Source of the DNA: ELB16-189 sp018266435 | Lineage (GTDB): Bacteria; Bacteroidota; Bacteroidia; Cytophagales; Cyclobacteriaceae | Assembly: GCA_030123525.1 (NCBI GenBank) | Contig: CP126125.1 | Coordinates: forward strand, 2,542,001-2,606,000 | Direction of reading: 5' to 3' | DNA: 64,000 bases | In this document: positions 7,789-15,800 of the stretch, one piece after another | Layout: each line of letters starts with the position of its first letter | How positions within the stretch are numbered: position 1 is the first letter of the stretch | The notes under the pieces: generated by a model | The model's input: the letters and a program-made list of their open reading frames with translations, nothing else | What the model was told of the DNA's origin: nothing | The model's database searches: none | Made by a program: the position numbers and the translations under genes

Positions 7789-10459
7789 CAAGCCGCCCGG
7801 TTATGCGCTTAGGTTTTTGGAGTGGTACTGCCCGCCATACTTGCACGAGAGTATTGAAGGAGATTTGGTGGAGCAATTTCAAAATGATTTGTTGCAGGTG
7901 GGCAGCCGAAAAGCCCGCTTATATTTTACGCTCAACGTTTTAAAATTCTTCCGGCCGTCCATCTTATTCAGAAATAAATTTTCAAACTCTTTTTTTCAAA
8001 ATACCATGTTTAGAAATTATATTAAAATTGCTTTTCGCACCTTGTGGCGCGCAAAGGCTCACTCGCTGATCAATGTGCTTGGCCTTGGGCTGGGCATTAT
8101 GTGTTGCATCCTGATCTCGTTGTTTGTACGCGATGAACTAACCTTCGACACGTTTCATTCAAAAGCAAATCGCATTTTTAGGGTGTACGGAAAAGAAGAT
8201 TGGGGAGAAAAACAGCAATTCTTGTATACCGTTACGCCATTCCCGATGGGGCCTGCGCTGAAAGATAATTTACCAGAAGTAGAACAGCAGGTAAGGATCA
8301 AGAATATCGATTCGCATGTAAAAATAGGAGAGAGCCTATTCAATGAAACGGTGGCCGTTGTGGGGCAGCATTTTTTTGATGTTTTTGATTTTGAATTGCT
8401 CACGGGAGTCAGAGCTCATGCTTTGAGTGGCCAAAGCAATGTGGTGCTCAGTAAAAGAATGGCCGATAAATACTTTGGTACCAGTGACCCGATCAATAAA
8501 ATTGTTTCAATTCAGTTGGGCGAACAGTTTGAAGAATTTACAGTAAAAGCCGTTGCTGACAACCCCCCGACTAATTCAAGTATTCAATTTGATATTTTGA
8601 TATCCGATTTAAATCTGTCTAAGCTATATAATAAAGAATTGTTGACCTCTTCGTGGTTTAACATTATTCCCGAAACTTATATTTTACTTCAGGATGGAGC
8701 CGGTGCACCGGCAGTAGAAAAAAAATTTCCTTCACTTTTTAAGACCATTATCGGAGAAGAAGAATTTAAGAAAAGCAAATATGCTCCCGGTCTTCAGCCG
8801 ATCACCGATATTCATTTGAATACTTCGTTTCCGGCAGGAATTGCCCAGGTGAGCAACCCAAAATATTCTTACGTGCTCATGGCGATTGCCGGCTTGATCT
8901 TGTTTGTAGCCTGCATCAATTTCGTAACGCTTTCCATTGGCCGATCCATGCAGCGCGCAAAAGAAGTAGGCATTCGCAAAGTAGTCGGTGCCTTGCGTAC
9001 TCAACTGATAGCCCAGTTTATCGGTGAGGCTGTGATTGTTACATTTATCGCATTGATTATTGGTGTTGGGCTCTCACTATTAAACCTGCCGTTGTTCAAT
9101 GAGTTGGCAGGCAAGCAACTGTTGTTTTCCTTTAACAAGTTTACTTTGCTGCTGATTGCATTTCTTTTGATGATTATCGGGTTGATTTCAGGATGTTATC
9201 CGGCTCTGATACTTTCATCGTTTAAACCTATAACCATTCTGAAGGGATCGGCTCAGGCAGGAAACGAAAGGCAACGTGTACGAAAAATTTTAGTAGGTGT
9301 ACAATTGATTCTTTCTATTTTTCTCATCTCAAGCACACTACTTATGCGCGAACAGTTGAGCTATTTGCAAAATAAAAATATGGGGTTTGATAAGGAGCAG
9401 TTGATGGTTGTGCAATTAAATGCACCACGCACCGGTGGGATGATAAAACGTGTTGCAGCCGGGTTTGAGACAGCCGAAAAATTTAAAACAGAACTCGCCA
9501 ATTTTCCGAACATTATTTCAGTATGTGCGGCATCGCACGATTTTGGAAACGGAGTATGGGTAAGACTTGGCTATACCGATGAAAAAAAAGTTTACCGTAC
9601 GTTTAATATGAATGTGGTGGATGAAAATTATATCCCAGCCATGAAAATGGAACTAAAAAATGGCCGAATTTTTTCAGAAAAAGTTCCATCAGACAAAAGG
9701 CGATCAGTGATTGTGAACGAGGCTTTTGCCAAAGAATACGGTTGGAAGGACGCAATCGGTAAAAAAATCCCCGGCAGCAAGTTCAATGACCACGAAATCA
9801 TTGGTGTTGTGAAAGACTTTAATTATGCTTCGCTGTACACCAAAGTACAGCCGTTGGTACTTGTTGAAGACCCGTCTATTATTTTTAGTGGTATCGAAAA
9901 TGTGAATGTAGATAATTCACCGATCCCCAAATTACTGATACGCCTCAAGCCCATAGATATGCAGGCATCAATTGACCACGTACATAAAATCTGGAATAAA
10001 TTGGATAGTGAAGGAGAATTTTCTTTTTCTTTTGTAGATCAGGCAATGGCCAACCAATATCGAAGTGACCAGAACTTAGGAAAAATAGTAAGCATCGCAG
10101 CATTGCTGGCGATTATCATTGGCAGTCTCGGGCTATATGCATTGGCTTCGTTAGCCATGCAAAGCAGAATTAAGGAAATCAGCATACGCAAAGTGATGGG
10201 AGCAACGGAAAACTCTTTGCTTGTGTTGCTCTCCAAAGAATATGTAATGTTAATCGTTGTGTGCCTGGTGGTATCGGTACCGGTTACGTGGTATTTTATG
10301 AGTAACTGGCTTTCTACGTTTGAGTATCACGTTTCAATCGGGGTTGGAATATTTATCGGGGCAGGTGCAATTTCATTGCTAATAGCAGGGGCAACGATTA
10401 GCTACCAGACCCTGAAAACAGTGTGGACGAACCCGGTCAATAGCCTGAAGCACGAATAA
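7781..10459 (+). CDS. Orphan MacB/FtsX-type permease with permease prefix domain (2)
   Basis: An 892-residue paralogue of the preceding permease, with the same order: prefix domain (YCPPYLHESIEGDLVEQFQNDL...FFRPSILFRNKF), first helix (about 95-115), MacB-type periplasmic domain, FtsX block with QRAKEVGIRKVVGA, second periplasmic domain, final FtsX block with SRIKEISIRKVMGA. The ATG lies inside the end of the first permease (8-base overlap), so the two are translationally coupled and may form a heterodimer. There is no ATP-binding subunit nearby. The gene is followed by a convergent outer-membrane protein gene 15 bases away. Confidence 0.88.
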   Translation: MNNKPPGYALRFLEWYCPPYLHESIEGDLVEQFQNDLLQVGSRKARLYFTLNVLKFFRPSILFRNKFSNSFFQNTMFRNYIKIAFRTLWRAKAHSLINVLGLGLGIMCCILISLFVRDELTFDTFHSKANRIFRVYGKEDWGEKQQFLYTVTPFPMGPALKDNLPEVEQQVRIKNIDSHVKIGESLFNETVAVVGQHFFDVFDFELLTGVRAHALSGQSNVVLSKRMADKYFGTSDPINKIVSIQLGEQFEEFTVKAVADNPPTNSSIQFDILISDLNLSKLYNKELLTSSWFNIIPETYILLQDGAGAPAVEKKFPSLFKTIIGEEEFKKSKYAPGLQPITDIHLNTSFPAGIAQVSNPKYSYVLMAIAGLILFVACINFVTLSIGRSMQRAKEVGIRKVVGALRTQLIAQFIGEAVIVTFIALIIGVGLSLLNLPLFNELAGKQLLFSFNKFTLLLIAFLLMIIGLISGCYPALILSSFKPITILKGSAQAGNERQRVRKILVGVQLILSIFLISSTLLMREQLSYLQNKNMGFDKEQLMVVQLNAPRTGGMIKRVAAGFETAEKFKTELANFPNIISVCAASHDFGNGVWVRLGYTDEKKVYRTFNMNVVDENYIPAMKMELKNGRIFSEKVPSDKRRSVIVNEAFAKEYGWKDAIGKKIPGSKFNDHEIIGVVKDFNYASLYTKVQPLVLVEDPSIIFSGIENVNVDNSPIPKLLIRLKPIDMQASIDHVHKIWNKLDSEGEFSFSFVDQAMANQYRSDQNLGKIVSIAALLAIIIGSLGLYALASLAMQSRIKEISIRKVMGATENSLLVLLSKEYVMLIVVCLVVSVPVTWYFMSNWLSTFEYHVSIGVGIFIGAGAISLLIAGATISYQTLKTVWTNPVNSLKHE

Positions 10460-10474
10460 TTTGCGGCTGTAACT

Positions 10475-11323
10475 TTATTTTTTACCCAGAGCAAACGAGT
10501 ATCCTAACTCATACGTCCATTGAAAGGAGTAAAAATGTTGAGTGGAAATTCCTAAATGTTGGTGCCCCAGCCGGGTGTTGGTGTAGTTGGCAAAGCCAGC
10601 CTGCATATCGGTCTGCAAAAAGAAGTGCTTGAAGAAATTGGCTCTAATGCCGACACTCGCAGCATACACCATTCCATGGTAATGAAAATATCCCGAGTCA
10701 TTGTCGCCAAAAATCGTGTCTATGGTGTATGATATCATGGGGCCTACTCCGGCTTTTGCTATCGCGCTTACCTTAATATGTTTTCCTTCAATGAGTTTTT
10801 GCCGTTTCACCAAACTAAAAAGTAGATAGTTGTTTCCGTTGGTATGTTGGATATGTACCATCGTGTCATAGAGCGGCTGAATGTTGTCGATGGGTGTGCC
10901 GTGCACTTCACCTTTGATATGGATCGTTTGGTAGGGTGTCACGACATATTTTAAGTGATTCCACCCCACTTCAATTCCAAGGTCATTTTTGTCATTGAAT
11001 AAATAACCGAAATTCATGTCATACTGTGGAATTGTGAGGCGGTCGAGTTGCCACCAGCGCCACATATCTGGCTTGTCTTGCGCCTTGGCGTGATAAAGCA
11101 TGAAGTCATAACTCTTAGCCGGGTCAGCGTCATGACGATAAATGTGAATATCGCTGTGCGAATACCAATCGCGGTTATAGCCCCAGGTAAAATAAAATTC
11201 ACCACGGGTGCGTGATTTAGGTTGCGAGGTATTGAGTTGGGCTGAAGTGCTTCCGAAAATGACTGTCATGAAAGGAAGCAGGGCAATGAATTTTAACAAG
11301 ATAAAATTAAAATTAAAAAACAC
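10475..11323 (-). CDS. Predicted outer-membrane beta-barrel protein, unknown family
   Basis: A 282-residue protein. A signal peptide (about residues 1-29, ending GSTSAQ) precedes a chain rich in His, Tyr, Trp and Gly with repeated amphipathic strands: GEFYFTWGYNRDWYSHSDIHI, YDMNFGYLFNDKNDLGIEVGWNHLKYV and FFLQTDMQAGFANY, ending SFQWTYELGYSFALGKK. A short basic tail after a strand ending Y-S-F is compatible with an outer-membrane barrel. I do not recognise a named family. It faces the permease operon convergently and is probably transcribed alone. Confidence 0.7.
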   Translation of the reverse strand: MFFNFNFILLKFIALLPFMTVIFGSTSAQLNTSQPKSRTRGEFYFTWGYNRDWYSHSDIHIYRHDADPAKSYDFMLYHAKAQDKPDMWRWWQLDRLTIPQYDMNFGYLFNDKNDLGIEVGWNHLKYVVTPYQTIHIKGEVHGTPIDNIQPLYDTMVHIQHTNGNNYLLFSLVKRQKLIEGKHIKVSAIAKAGVGPMISYTIDTIFGDNDSGYFHYHGMVYAASVGIRANFFKHFFLQTDMQAGFANYTNTRLGHQHLGISTQHFYSFQWTYELGYSFALGKK

Positions 11324-11355
11324 TCGTTACTAAAAAATAAATCGGGCGCAAACCT

Positions 11356-11381
11356 AAAAAAAAAATATCACACTGCGTGAT
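11356..11381 (-). terminator. Rho-independent terminator for the marC-rnhA unit
   Basis: Read on the minus strand, ATCAC pairs with GTGAT around GCAGT and is followed by A and ten T (plus-strand A-run 11356-11365). It lies about 50 bases past the rnhA stop. Confidence 0.6.
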
Positions 11382-11428
11382 CAGGCGAAACACTTTCTCT
11401 GAATACAGAAAGACTGCAACTGATTTTA

Positions 11429-11896
11429 TTAAGCCTGACTTGCCCGGGCTGATTGTTCATACGCCTCATCGATGAGCCATACGCCACTTGTGGCAGCCTG
11501 CACGGCCAGAAAATCGCACCGTTCATTTTCGGCATGCCCCGCATGACCTTTGATCCAAACAAATTTTGGTTTGTATTTTTTATGAAGCGGAATATAGATT
11601 TTCCATAAATCTACATTGGCTTTGTTTTTGAAATTTTTCTTTTCCCAGTTCCAGAGCCATCCTTTTTCGATGGCTTCCACCACATACTTTGAGTCAGAAT
11701 AAATGGTGATGGCTATGTCATTTCTTTTGATGGCCTCCAGCCCTTTGATAACGGCCAGCAACTCCATACGGTTATTAGTAGTTAATCGAAAACCTTCTGA
11801 CAATTCTTTGACTGCCGAATTGTATTTTAAGATTGTGCCATACCCGCCCGGTCCGGGGTTGCCCTGCGCGGCACCATCGGTGTAGATGCGTATCAT
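11429..11896 (-). CDS. rnhA: Ribonuclease HI
   Basis: A 155-residue type 1 RNase H, which degrades the RNA strand of RNA-DNA hybrids in the cytoplasm. All four acidic catalytic residues are present: D7 (IYTDGAAQGNPGPGG), E45 (NNRMELLAVI), D68 (IYSDSKYV) and D128 (NERCDFLA). The His of KGHAGHAEN, conserved near the active site, is also visible. Length is normal. The start overlaps the marC stop (ATGA, 11893-11896), so the two are translationally coupled, and the unit ends at the terminator at 11356-11381. Confidence 0.93.
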   Translation of the reverse strand: MIRIYTDGAAQGNPGPGGYGTILKYNSAVKELSEGFRLTTNNRMELLAVIKGLEAIKRNDIAITIYSDSKYVVEAIEKGWLWNWEKKNFKNKANVDLWKIYIPLHKKYKPKFVWIKGHAGHAENERCDFLAVQAATSGVWLIDEAYEQSARASQA

Positions 11897-12465
11897 GTAG
11901 CCGGAAATACATTGCCCTTAAATATCTTCACGGCAATGGCCAGCAAGATTACGCCAAATACCCTGCGCAATACGGCAAAGCCTGAGTTTCCCACTACCTT
12001 TTCAAGCCAGGGAGAGATGCGCAATACAATGTAAACGATGATACAGTTGAGCAAAATACCGATAAGAACACTGGTTTCTTCAAACACTGCGCGCAACGAG
12101 AGGATGGTGCTGAGCGTACCGGCACCGGCAATCAGCGGAAAGGCCAGCGGAACAACCGACCCCGAGCCTTTGGCATCGGGGTCATCTTTGATGAGTGTGA
12201 TTCCCAGAATCATTTCCATTGCTACAATGAAAATGACAATTGCCCCGGCTACGGCAAATGAGGCTACATCTAACCCGAAGAGTTGTAAAATGGATTGCCC
12301 CAGGTATAAAAAACTGACCATCAATACAGCTGAAATGATGGTGGCTTTTTCAGTGTGAATCCGTCCTTCTCTTTTTTTGATCAAAATAATAAATGGAACC
12401 GAGCCGATGATATCAATCACCGAAAACAAAATAAGGGTAACGGAAAAAATTTCTTTAATGTTCAT
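11893..12465 (-). CDS. MarC family integral membrane protein
   Basis: A 190-residue protein with six predicted membrane helices. The family signature shows in the N-terminal helix IFSVTLILFSVIDIIGSVPFIILI, in AFAVAGAIVIFIVAMEMILG-like sequence, and in PLAFPLIAGAGTLSTI, the typical MarC PxAxPLxAGPG-like block. It acts in the inner membrane. Members were once tied to multiple antibiotic resistance, but that link has not held, and the function is unknown. It is coupled to rnhA by a 4-base overlap and lies 12 bases downstream of the carbonic anhydrase gene, so can-marC-rnhA may be one transcript. Confidence 0.88.
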   Translation of the reverse strand: MNIKEIFSVTLILFSVIDIIGSVPFIILIKKREGRIHTEKATIISAVLMVSFLYLGQSILQLFGLDVASFAVAGAIVIFIVAMEMILGITLIKDDPDAKGSGSVVPLAFPLIAGAGTLSTILSLRAVFEETSVLIGILLNCIIVYIVLRISPWLEKVVGNSGFAVLRRVFGVILLAIAVKIFKGNVFPAT

Positions 12466-12477
12466 GAGTGTATGCTT

Positions 12478-13122
12478 TCAATGATGTTTCAGTTTATAAA
12501 TGTCGGGCAGGTTGGTATTTTCTTTCATCGAAACTTTCAGGTCTTTAATCAGGCCATCGCCAACATCATATACCCAACCGTGAATCCACGGTCCGCCCCG
12601 TTTTTGCCACGAGTTCTGGATAATAGAAGTTTGGCTCAGGTTAAACACTTGCTCAACAACATTGTATTCCACCAGCGCACGTTCGCGTTCGCGTTCGTCT
12701 TTGAATTTTTTTAGCTCATCGGTGTATAAAAGATGAACATCTTTGATGTGCCTGATCCAGTTGTCGATGATGCCGTATTGCTTGTTGTCCATGGCGGCAC
12801 GTATACCACCACAGCCATAGTGCCCGCACAAAATCACGTGTTTTACTTCCAGTATGCTCACGGCATAATCCAGCACGCTCAGCAGGTTCATGTCGGTGTG
12901 TACTACCATGTTGGCAATGTTGCGATGCACAAATACCTCGCCCGGGTTAGTGCCGGTAATCTGGTTGGCCGGCACCCGGCTGTCTGAGCAACCGATCCAT
13001 AAAAATTCAGGACGCTGGAGGTTTGCCAAGCGTTTGAAGAAATGTGGGTCTTCACTATTTCTTGCGGCAACCCATTCTTTGTTTTGCCTTAATAGGTTCT
13101 CGTATGATTTGAAGTGTTGCAT
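12478..13122 (-). CDS. Beta-class carbonic anhydrase
   Basis: A 214-residue enzyme for reversible CO2 hydration. The zinc ligands of the beta class are present: C45 and D47-R49 (WIGCSDSRVPANQI), H101 and C104 (CGHYGCGGI). GEVFVHRNIANMV is the conserved active-site strand. Length fits the bacterial Can type. The supply of bicarbonate for carboxylases is the usual role. The gene begins 15 bases after the aroQ stop on the same strand, so aroQ-can-marC-rnhA may form a loose operon. Confidence 0.93.
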   Translation of the reverse strand: MQHFKSYENLLRQNKEWVAARNSEDPHFFKRLANLQRPEFLWIGCSDSRVPANQITGTNPGEVFVHRNIANMVVHTDMNLLSVLDYAVSILEVKHVILCGHYGCGGIRAAMDNKQYGIIDNWIRHIKDVHLLYTDELKKFKDERERERALVEYNVVEQVFNLSQTSIIQNSWQKRGGPWIHGWVYDVGDGLIKDLKVSMKENTNLPDIYKLKHH

Positions 13123-13137
13123 GGTAGTGGGTTTTAT

Positions 13138-13566
13138 TCAGGATTTGTGAAGCGTAGAAAAATAATGAATGGCCAGCGCGTAGCCATCCAATCCCAACCC
13201 GGTGATCAACCCTTTGCATTTTGAAGTAATCAGGCTTTTATGCCGGTATTCTTCGCGTGCAAACACGTTGCTGATGTGTACTTCAATGACCGGACTTTTG
13301 ATGCTGCCGATGGCATCATGGATGGCCACCGATGTATGGGTGTAAGCGCCTGCATTCAGAATGATTCCGTCAAAGGTAAAGCCCACCGCATGAAGTTGGT
13401 TGATGATCTCGCCTTCTACATTGGATTGAAAATAATGCAGTTCGGCTAAAGGGAATGTTGATTTCAGTTTTTGAAAGAATGTTTCAAAGGGTTCGTTGCC
13501 ATAAACTTCAGGTTCGCGCTTGCCCAGTAAATTGAGGTTAGGCCCGTTGATAATCTGGATTTTCAT
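13138..13566 (-). CDS. aroQ: 3-dehydroquinate dehydratase, type II
   Basis: A 142-residue small, heat-stable dehydroquinase: dehydroquinate to dehydroshikimate, third step of the shikimate pathway. The N-terminus IQIINGPNLNLLGKREPEVYG carries the catalytic Arg and Tyr lid; ILNAGAYTHTSVAIHDAI, VIEVHISNVFAREEYRHKS (catalytic His and Arg) and GLGLDGYALAIHY complete the family pattern. It is first in the gene run on this strand and is divergent from xerD across a 190-base gap. Confidence 0.95.
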   Translation of the reverse strand: MKIQIINGPNLNLLGKREPEVYGNEPFETFFQKLKSTFPLAELHYFQSNVEGEIINQLHAVGFTFDGIILNAGAYTHTSVAIHDAIGSIKSPVIEVHISNVFAREEYRHKSLITSKCKGLITGLGLDGYALAIHYFSTLHKS

Positions 13567-13661
13567 GTGTTAATCATTACTTATTAGGTGCACACGGTAT
13601 GCCCCAGGCATGAGTACCATCACTGTTGGGCTTTTTTTCTGAAGGCATTTCATGTGCTAAA

Positions 13662-13751
13662 ATTCAACATTCAACACCCATAATCAAAAAAATGAAAGAG
13701 ATTTTTTATTATTAAATTTTGAACTTTGAATCATGAATTTTGAACCTTGAA
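13662..13751. repeat. Short TTGAA/TTCAA-type degenerate repeats between aroQ and xerD
   Basis: Two adjacent ATTCAAC copies (13662-13668, 13669-13675) are followed by a run of TTTTGAAC / TTTGAATC / TTTTGAACCTTGAA units (13717-13751). The 14-mer TTTTGAACCTTGAA (13738-13751) recurs in reverse complement at 50404-50417, before the bacilliredoxin gene. Confidence 0.5.
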
Positions 13752-13756
13752 ATATT

Positions 13757-14662
13757 TTGAACTGGCAAACGTACATCAAGCAGTTTAGTCAATACTTAAA
13801 ACTAGAGCGGTCGCTTTCACAAAACTCTATTGATGCCTACGTGCGCGATGTGGAAAAACTTGCTCAGTTTATTGAACTATCGGGAATCAGAAAGAGTCCG
13901 TTAAAAATTTCGAGCAACGAATTACAGCGGTTTATTGAGTACATCAGCGAACTGGGCATGAGTGCGTACTCCCAGGCACGCATTCTTTCGGGCATCAAAG
14001 CCTTTTATAAATTTTTAAGTTACGAAGACTTGGTGGATAATAACCCGGCTTTATTGCTGGAGGGCCCTAAGCTTGGACGAAAACTACCCGATACGCTGGA
14101 GTATCAGGAAATTGTGAATTTACTGGAGGCGATTGATCTTTCTTCGCCCGAGGGCACGCGAAACCGAACCATGCTTGAAGTCTTATATAGCTCGGGTCTG
14201 CGTGTAAGTGAACTGGTTGAGTTGAGGTTGTCGAATGTGTATTTTGATATTGGGTTTCTTCGTGTGGTGGGGAAGGGTAACAAAGAACGCCTGGTGCCCA
14301 TTGGCCGCGATGCTATGAAGTTTTTGAAAATCTATGTTGAGCAGGTGCGTGTACATTTACCTAAACAAAAAGGGTTTGAGAACCACGCTTTTTTAAATCG
14401 CTCAGGAAAAAAGCTGTCGCGTGTGATGATTTTTTTAGTGATTAAAAACCTAGCGGCAAAGATCGGACTGAAGAAAATTATCAGCCCGCACACGTTCAGG
14501 CACTCCTTTGCTACCCATTTGATTGAAGGGGGTGCTGACTTGCGGGCCGTGCAAGAAATGCTCGGCCATGAATCCATTACGACTACAGAAATTTATACAC
14601 ACCTCGATCGCGACTATTTGCGCCAGGTAGTACAAGAATTTCATCCACGCTCGAAGAAATAA
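13757..14662 (+). CDS. xerD: Tyrosine site-specific recombinase XerD type
   Basis: A 301-residue recombinase that resolves chromosome dimers at dif. All six catalytic positions are visible: R149 (GLRVSEL), K173 (VGKGNKERLVP), H245-x-x-R248 (PHTFRHSFATHL), H271 (LGHESITTTEIY) and the nucleophile Y280. An N-terminal SAM-like core-binding domain covers about residues 1-90. The start is TTG: an in-frame stop at 13748-13750 leaves only AAT and ATT upstream, and no ATG occurs near. It is divergent from aroQ. XerC versus XerD cannot be settled without comparison; XerD is favoured by overall pattern. Confidence 0.88.
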   Translation: MNWQTYIKQFSQYLKLERSLSQNSIDAYVRDVEKLAQFIELSGIRKSPLKISSNELQRFIEYISELGMSAYSQARILSGIKAFYKFLSYEDLVDNNPALLLEGPKLGRKLPDTLEYQEIVNLLEAIDLSSPEGTRNRTMLEVLYSSGLRVSELVELRLSNVYFDIGFLRVVGKGNKERLVPIGRDAMKFLKIYVEQVRVHLPKQKGFENHAFLNRSGKKLSRVMIFLVIKNLAAKIGLKKIISPHTFRHSFATHLIEGGADLRAVQEMLGHESITTTEIYTHLDRDYLRQVVQEFHPRSKK

Positions 14663-14688
14663 ATGCTGTTAGATTCAGCCGGTTTAGC

Positions 14689-14696
14689 TAACTTTG
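14689..14696 (+). promoter_or_regulatory. -7 element directly before the DUF4136 start
   Basis: TAACTTTG is a perfect TAnnTTTG that ends only 3 bases before ATG 14700. If used, transcription would begin at or very near the start codon, giving a leaderless or nearly leaderless mRNA. No convincing -33 TTG is seen at 19 bases. Confidence 0.4.
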
Positions 14697-14699
14697 AGT

Positions 14700-15212
14700 A
14701 TGAAATTTTTAGTACCCTTCTTTTTGTTTATCTCTACTCTGGGCATAAGTCAGGAAATAAAAATCGAATACGATAAAAAGCATGACTTTTCTAAGTACAA
14801 GACATTTTCTTTTGGCGAAAGTCAGATCAACATTCCTTCTGATCAAAAAGAACTAAGCAAAGTTGATATTGAGAAATGGATCAAGTCGGGTGTTAAAAGA
14901 GAACTGGAGTATAAAGGGTTGAAAAAAATAGATTCGCTGGGAGATCTTATTATTTCTTATGTATTGATTACAGAACCCCGCTACGATGTGCAGCAACTTG
15001 GCCCAGGCGGACTAACTCCCAACTCAAGCGACCGAACCTTTACGAGAAACTACACGGAGAATACGTTAGTGATTGACCTGAACAACCGCAGCAATTATTT
15101 GGTATGGCGCATTAATGCGGTAGATGATGTGATGGGCAAAGAAGCAGAGCGCACCATTGATCTGATCATTGTAAAGGGTTTGAGAAAATTCGGTAAGTTC
15201 AAAAAGAAATAA
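14700..15212 (+). CDS. DUF4136 domain protein
   Basis: A 170-residue protein from ATG 14700; a TTG two codons upstream is less likely. The signal peptide MKFLVPFFLFISTLGISQ is followed by a DUF4136-like domain: the start IEYDKKHDFSKYKTFSF, a central ELEYKGLKKIDSLGDLIISY and a final strand with LVWRINAVDD. It lacks a lipobox Cys, unlike many DUF4136 lipoproteins, so it is probably periplasmic. The function is unknown. It abuts the convergent exonuclease gene with no base between stop codons (15212 and 15213). Confidence 0.75.
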   Translation: MKFLVPFFLFISTLGISQEIKIEYDKKHDFSKYKTFSFGESQINIPSDQKELSKVDIEKWIKSGVKRELEYKGLKKIDSLGDLIISYVLITEPRYDVQQLGPGGLTPNSSDRTFTRNYTENTLVIDLNNRSNYLVWRINAVDDVMGKEAERTIDLIIVKGLRKFGKFKKK

Positions 15213-15800
15213 TCACATCGCTTGTTTCAAGCTCTTATAAATTTCTAAACAAACCCACGCATCGGTAGCTGCGTAGCTGAGTTGTTTTTCATTTAGAAGA
15301 GAAGCTTCCCAATTGCTTGTTTGGGCTACCTTGGAAATGCGAAACCCCAGCAAAAGCCCGGTCAGTTTTTTTACACCTTCTTCCCGGAGGCCTGATGATT
15401 TGGCAAGTTGCGCCAATTCAACAATGCCTTGCGGCTCAAATTTTTTCAACCGCTGAAGTGCTTTGATGTCATCGCGTAGGGCAATACCGGCTTTTAAAAT
15501 ATTTGTGTTTTCAAGGAAGTGAATGATCTCGGTTGTTATTCCAACTTTGTTCAGCCGGATCAGGTACACTTTTTCAGGAAGGGCGATTTGCATCAGGGCC
15601 ACTTTATTTTGATGCCCGCGAACAAAAACAGGTTTAGTCTCGGTATCAAAACCAACCAACGGTTGCTCATTGATAAATTCAAAAGCCTTTGAAATTTCTT
15701 TGGGCTGATCAATCAGGATGATGTCGCCCTCAAATGCCCGGAGGGGCAGAACATTAATCTCTTCTGCTGTAATAGATATTTTTTTTTCCAGATTGTTCAT
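15213..15800 (-). CDS. 3'-5' exonuclease, DEDDy type (RNase D-like)
   Basis: A 195-residue single-domain exonuclease. DEDDy motifs are in order: ExoI GFDTETKP (Asp and Glu), ExoII around IALRDDIKALQ (Asp) and ExoIII YAATDAW (Tyr and Asp). The HRDC domains of full RNase D are absent, so the substrate could be RNA or DNA. It starts inside the end of the upstream dehydrogenase gene (ATGA, 15797-15800) and is translationally coupled to it, though no functional link is evident. Confidence 0.85.
   Translation of the reverse strand: MNNLEKKISITAEEINVLPLRAFEGDIILIDQPKEISKAFEFINEQPLVGFDTETKPVFVRGHQNKVALMQIALPEKVYLIRLNKVGITTEIIHFLENTNILKAGIALRDDIKALQRLKKFEPQGIVELAQLAKSSGLREEGVKKLTGLLLGFRISKVAQTSNWEASLLNEKQLSYAATDAWVCLEIYKSLKQAM

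Noticed and set aside
12355..12714. Plus-strand frame of 119 codons between marC and carbonic anhydrase
   Set aside because: It is the complement of both genes' conserved parts.
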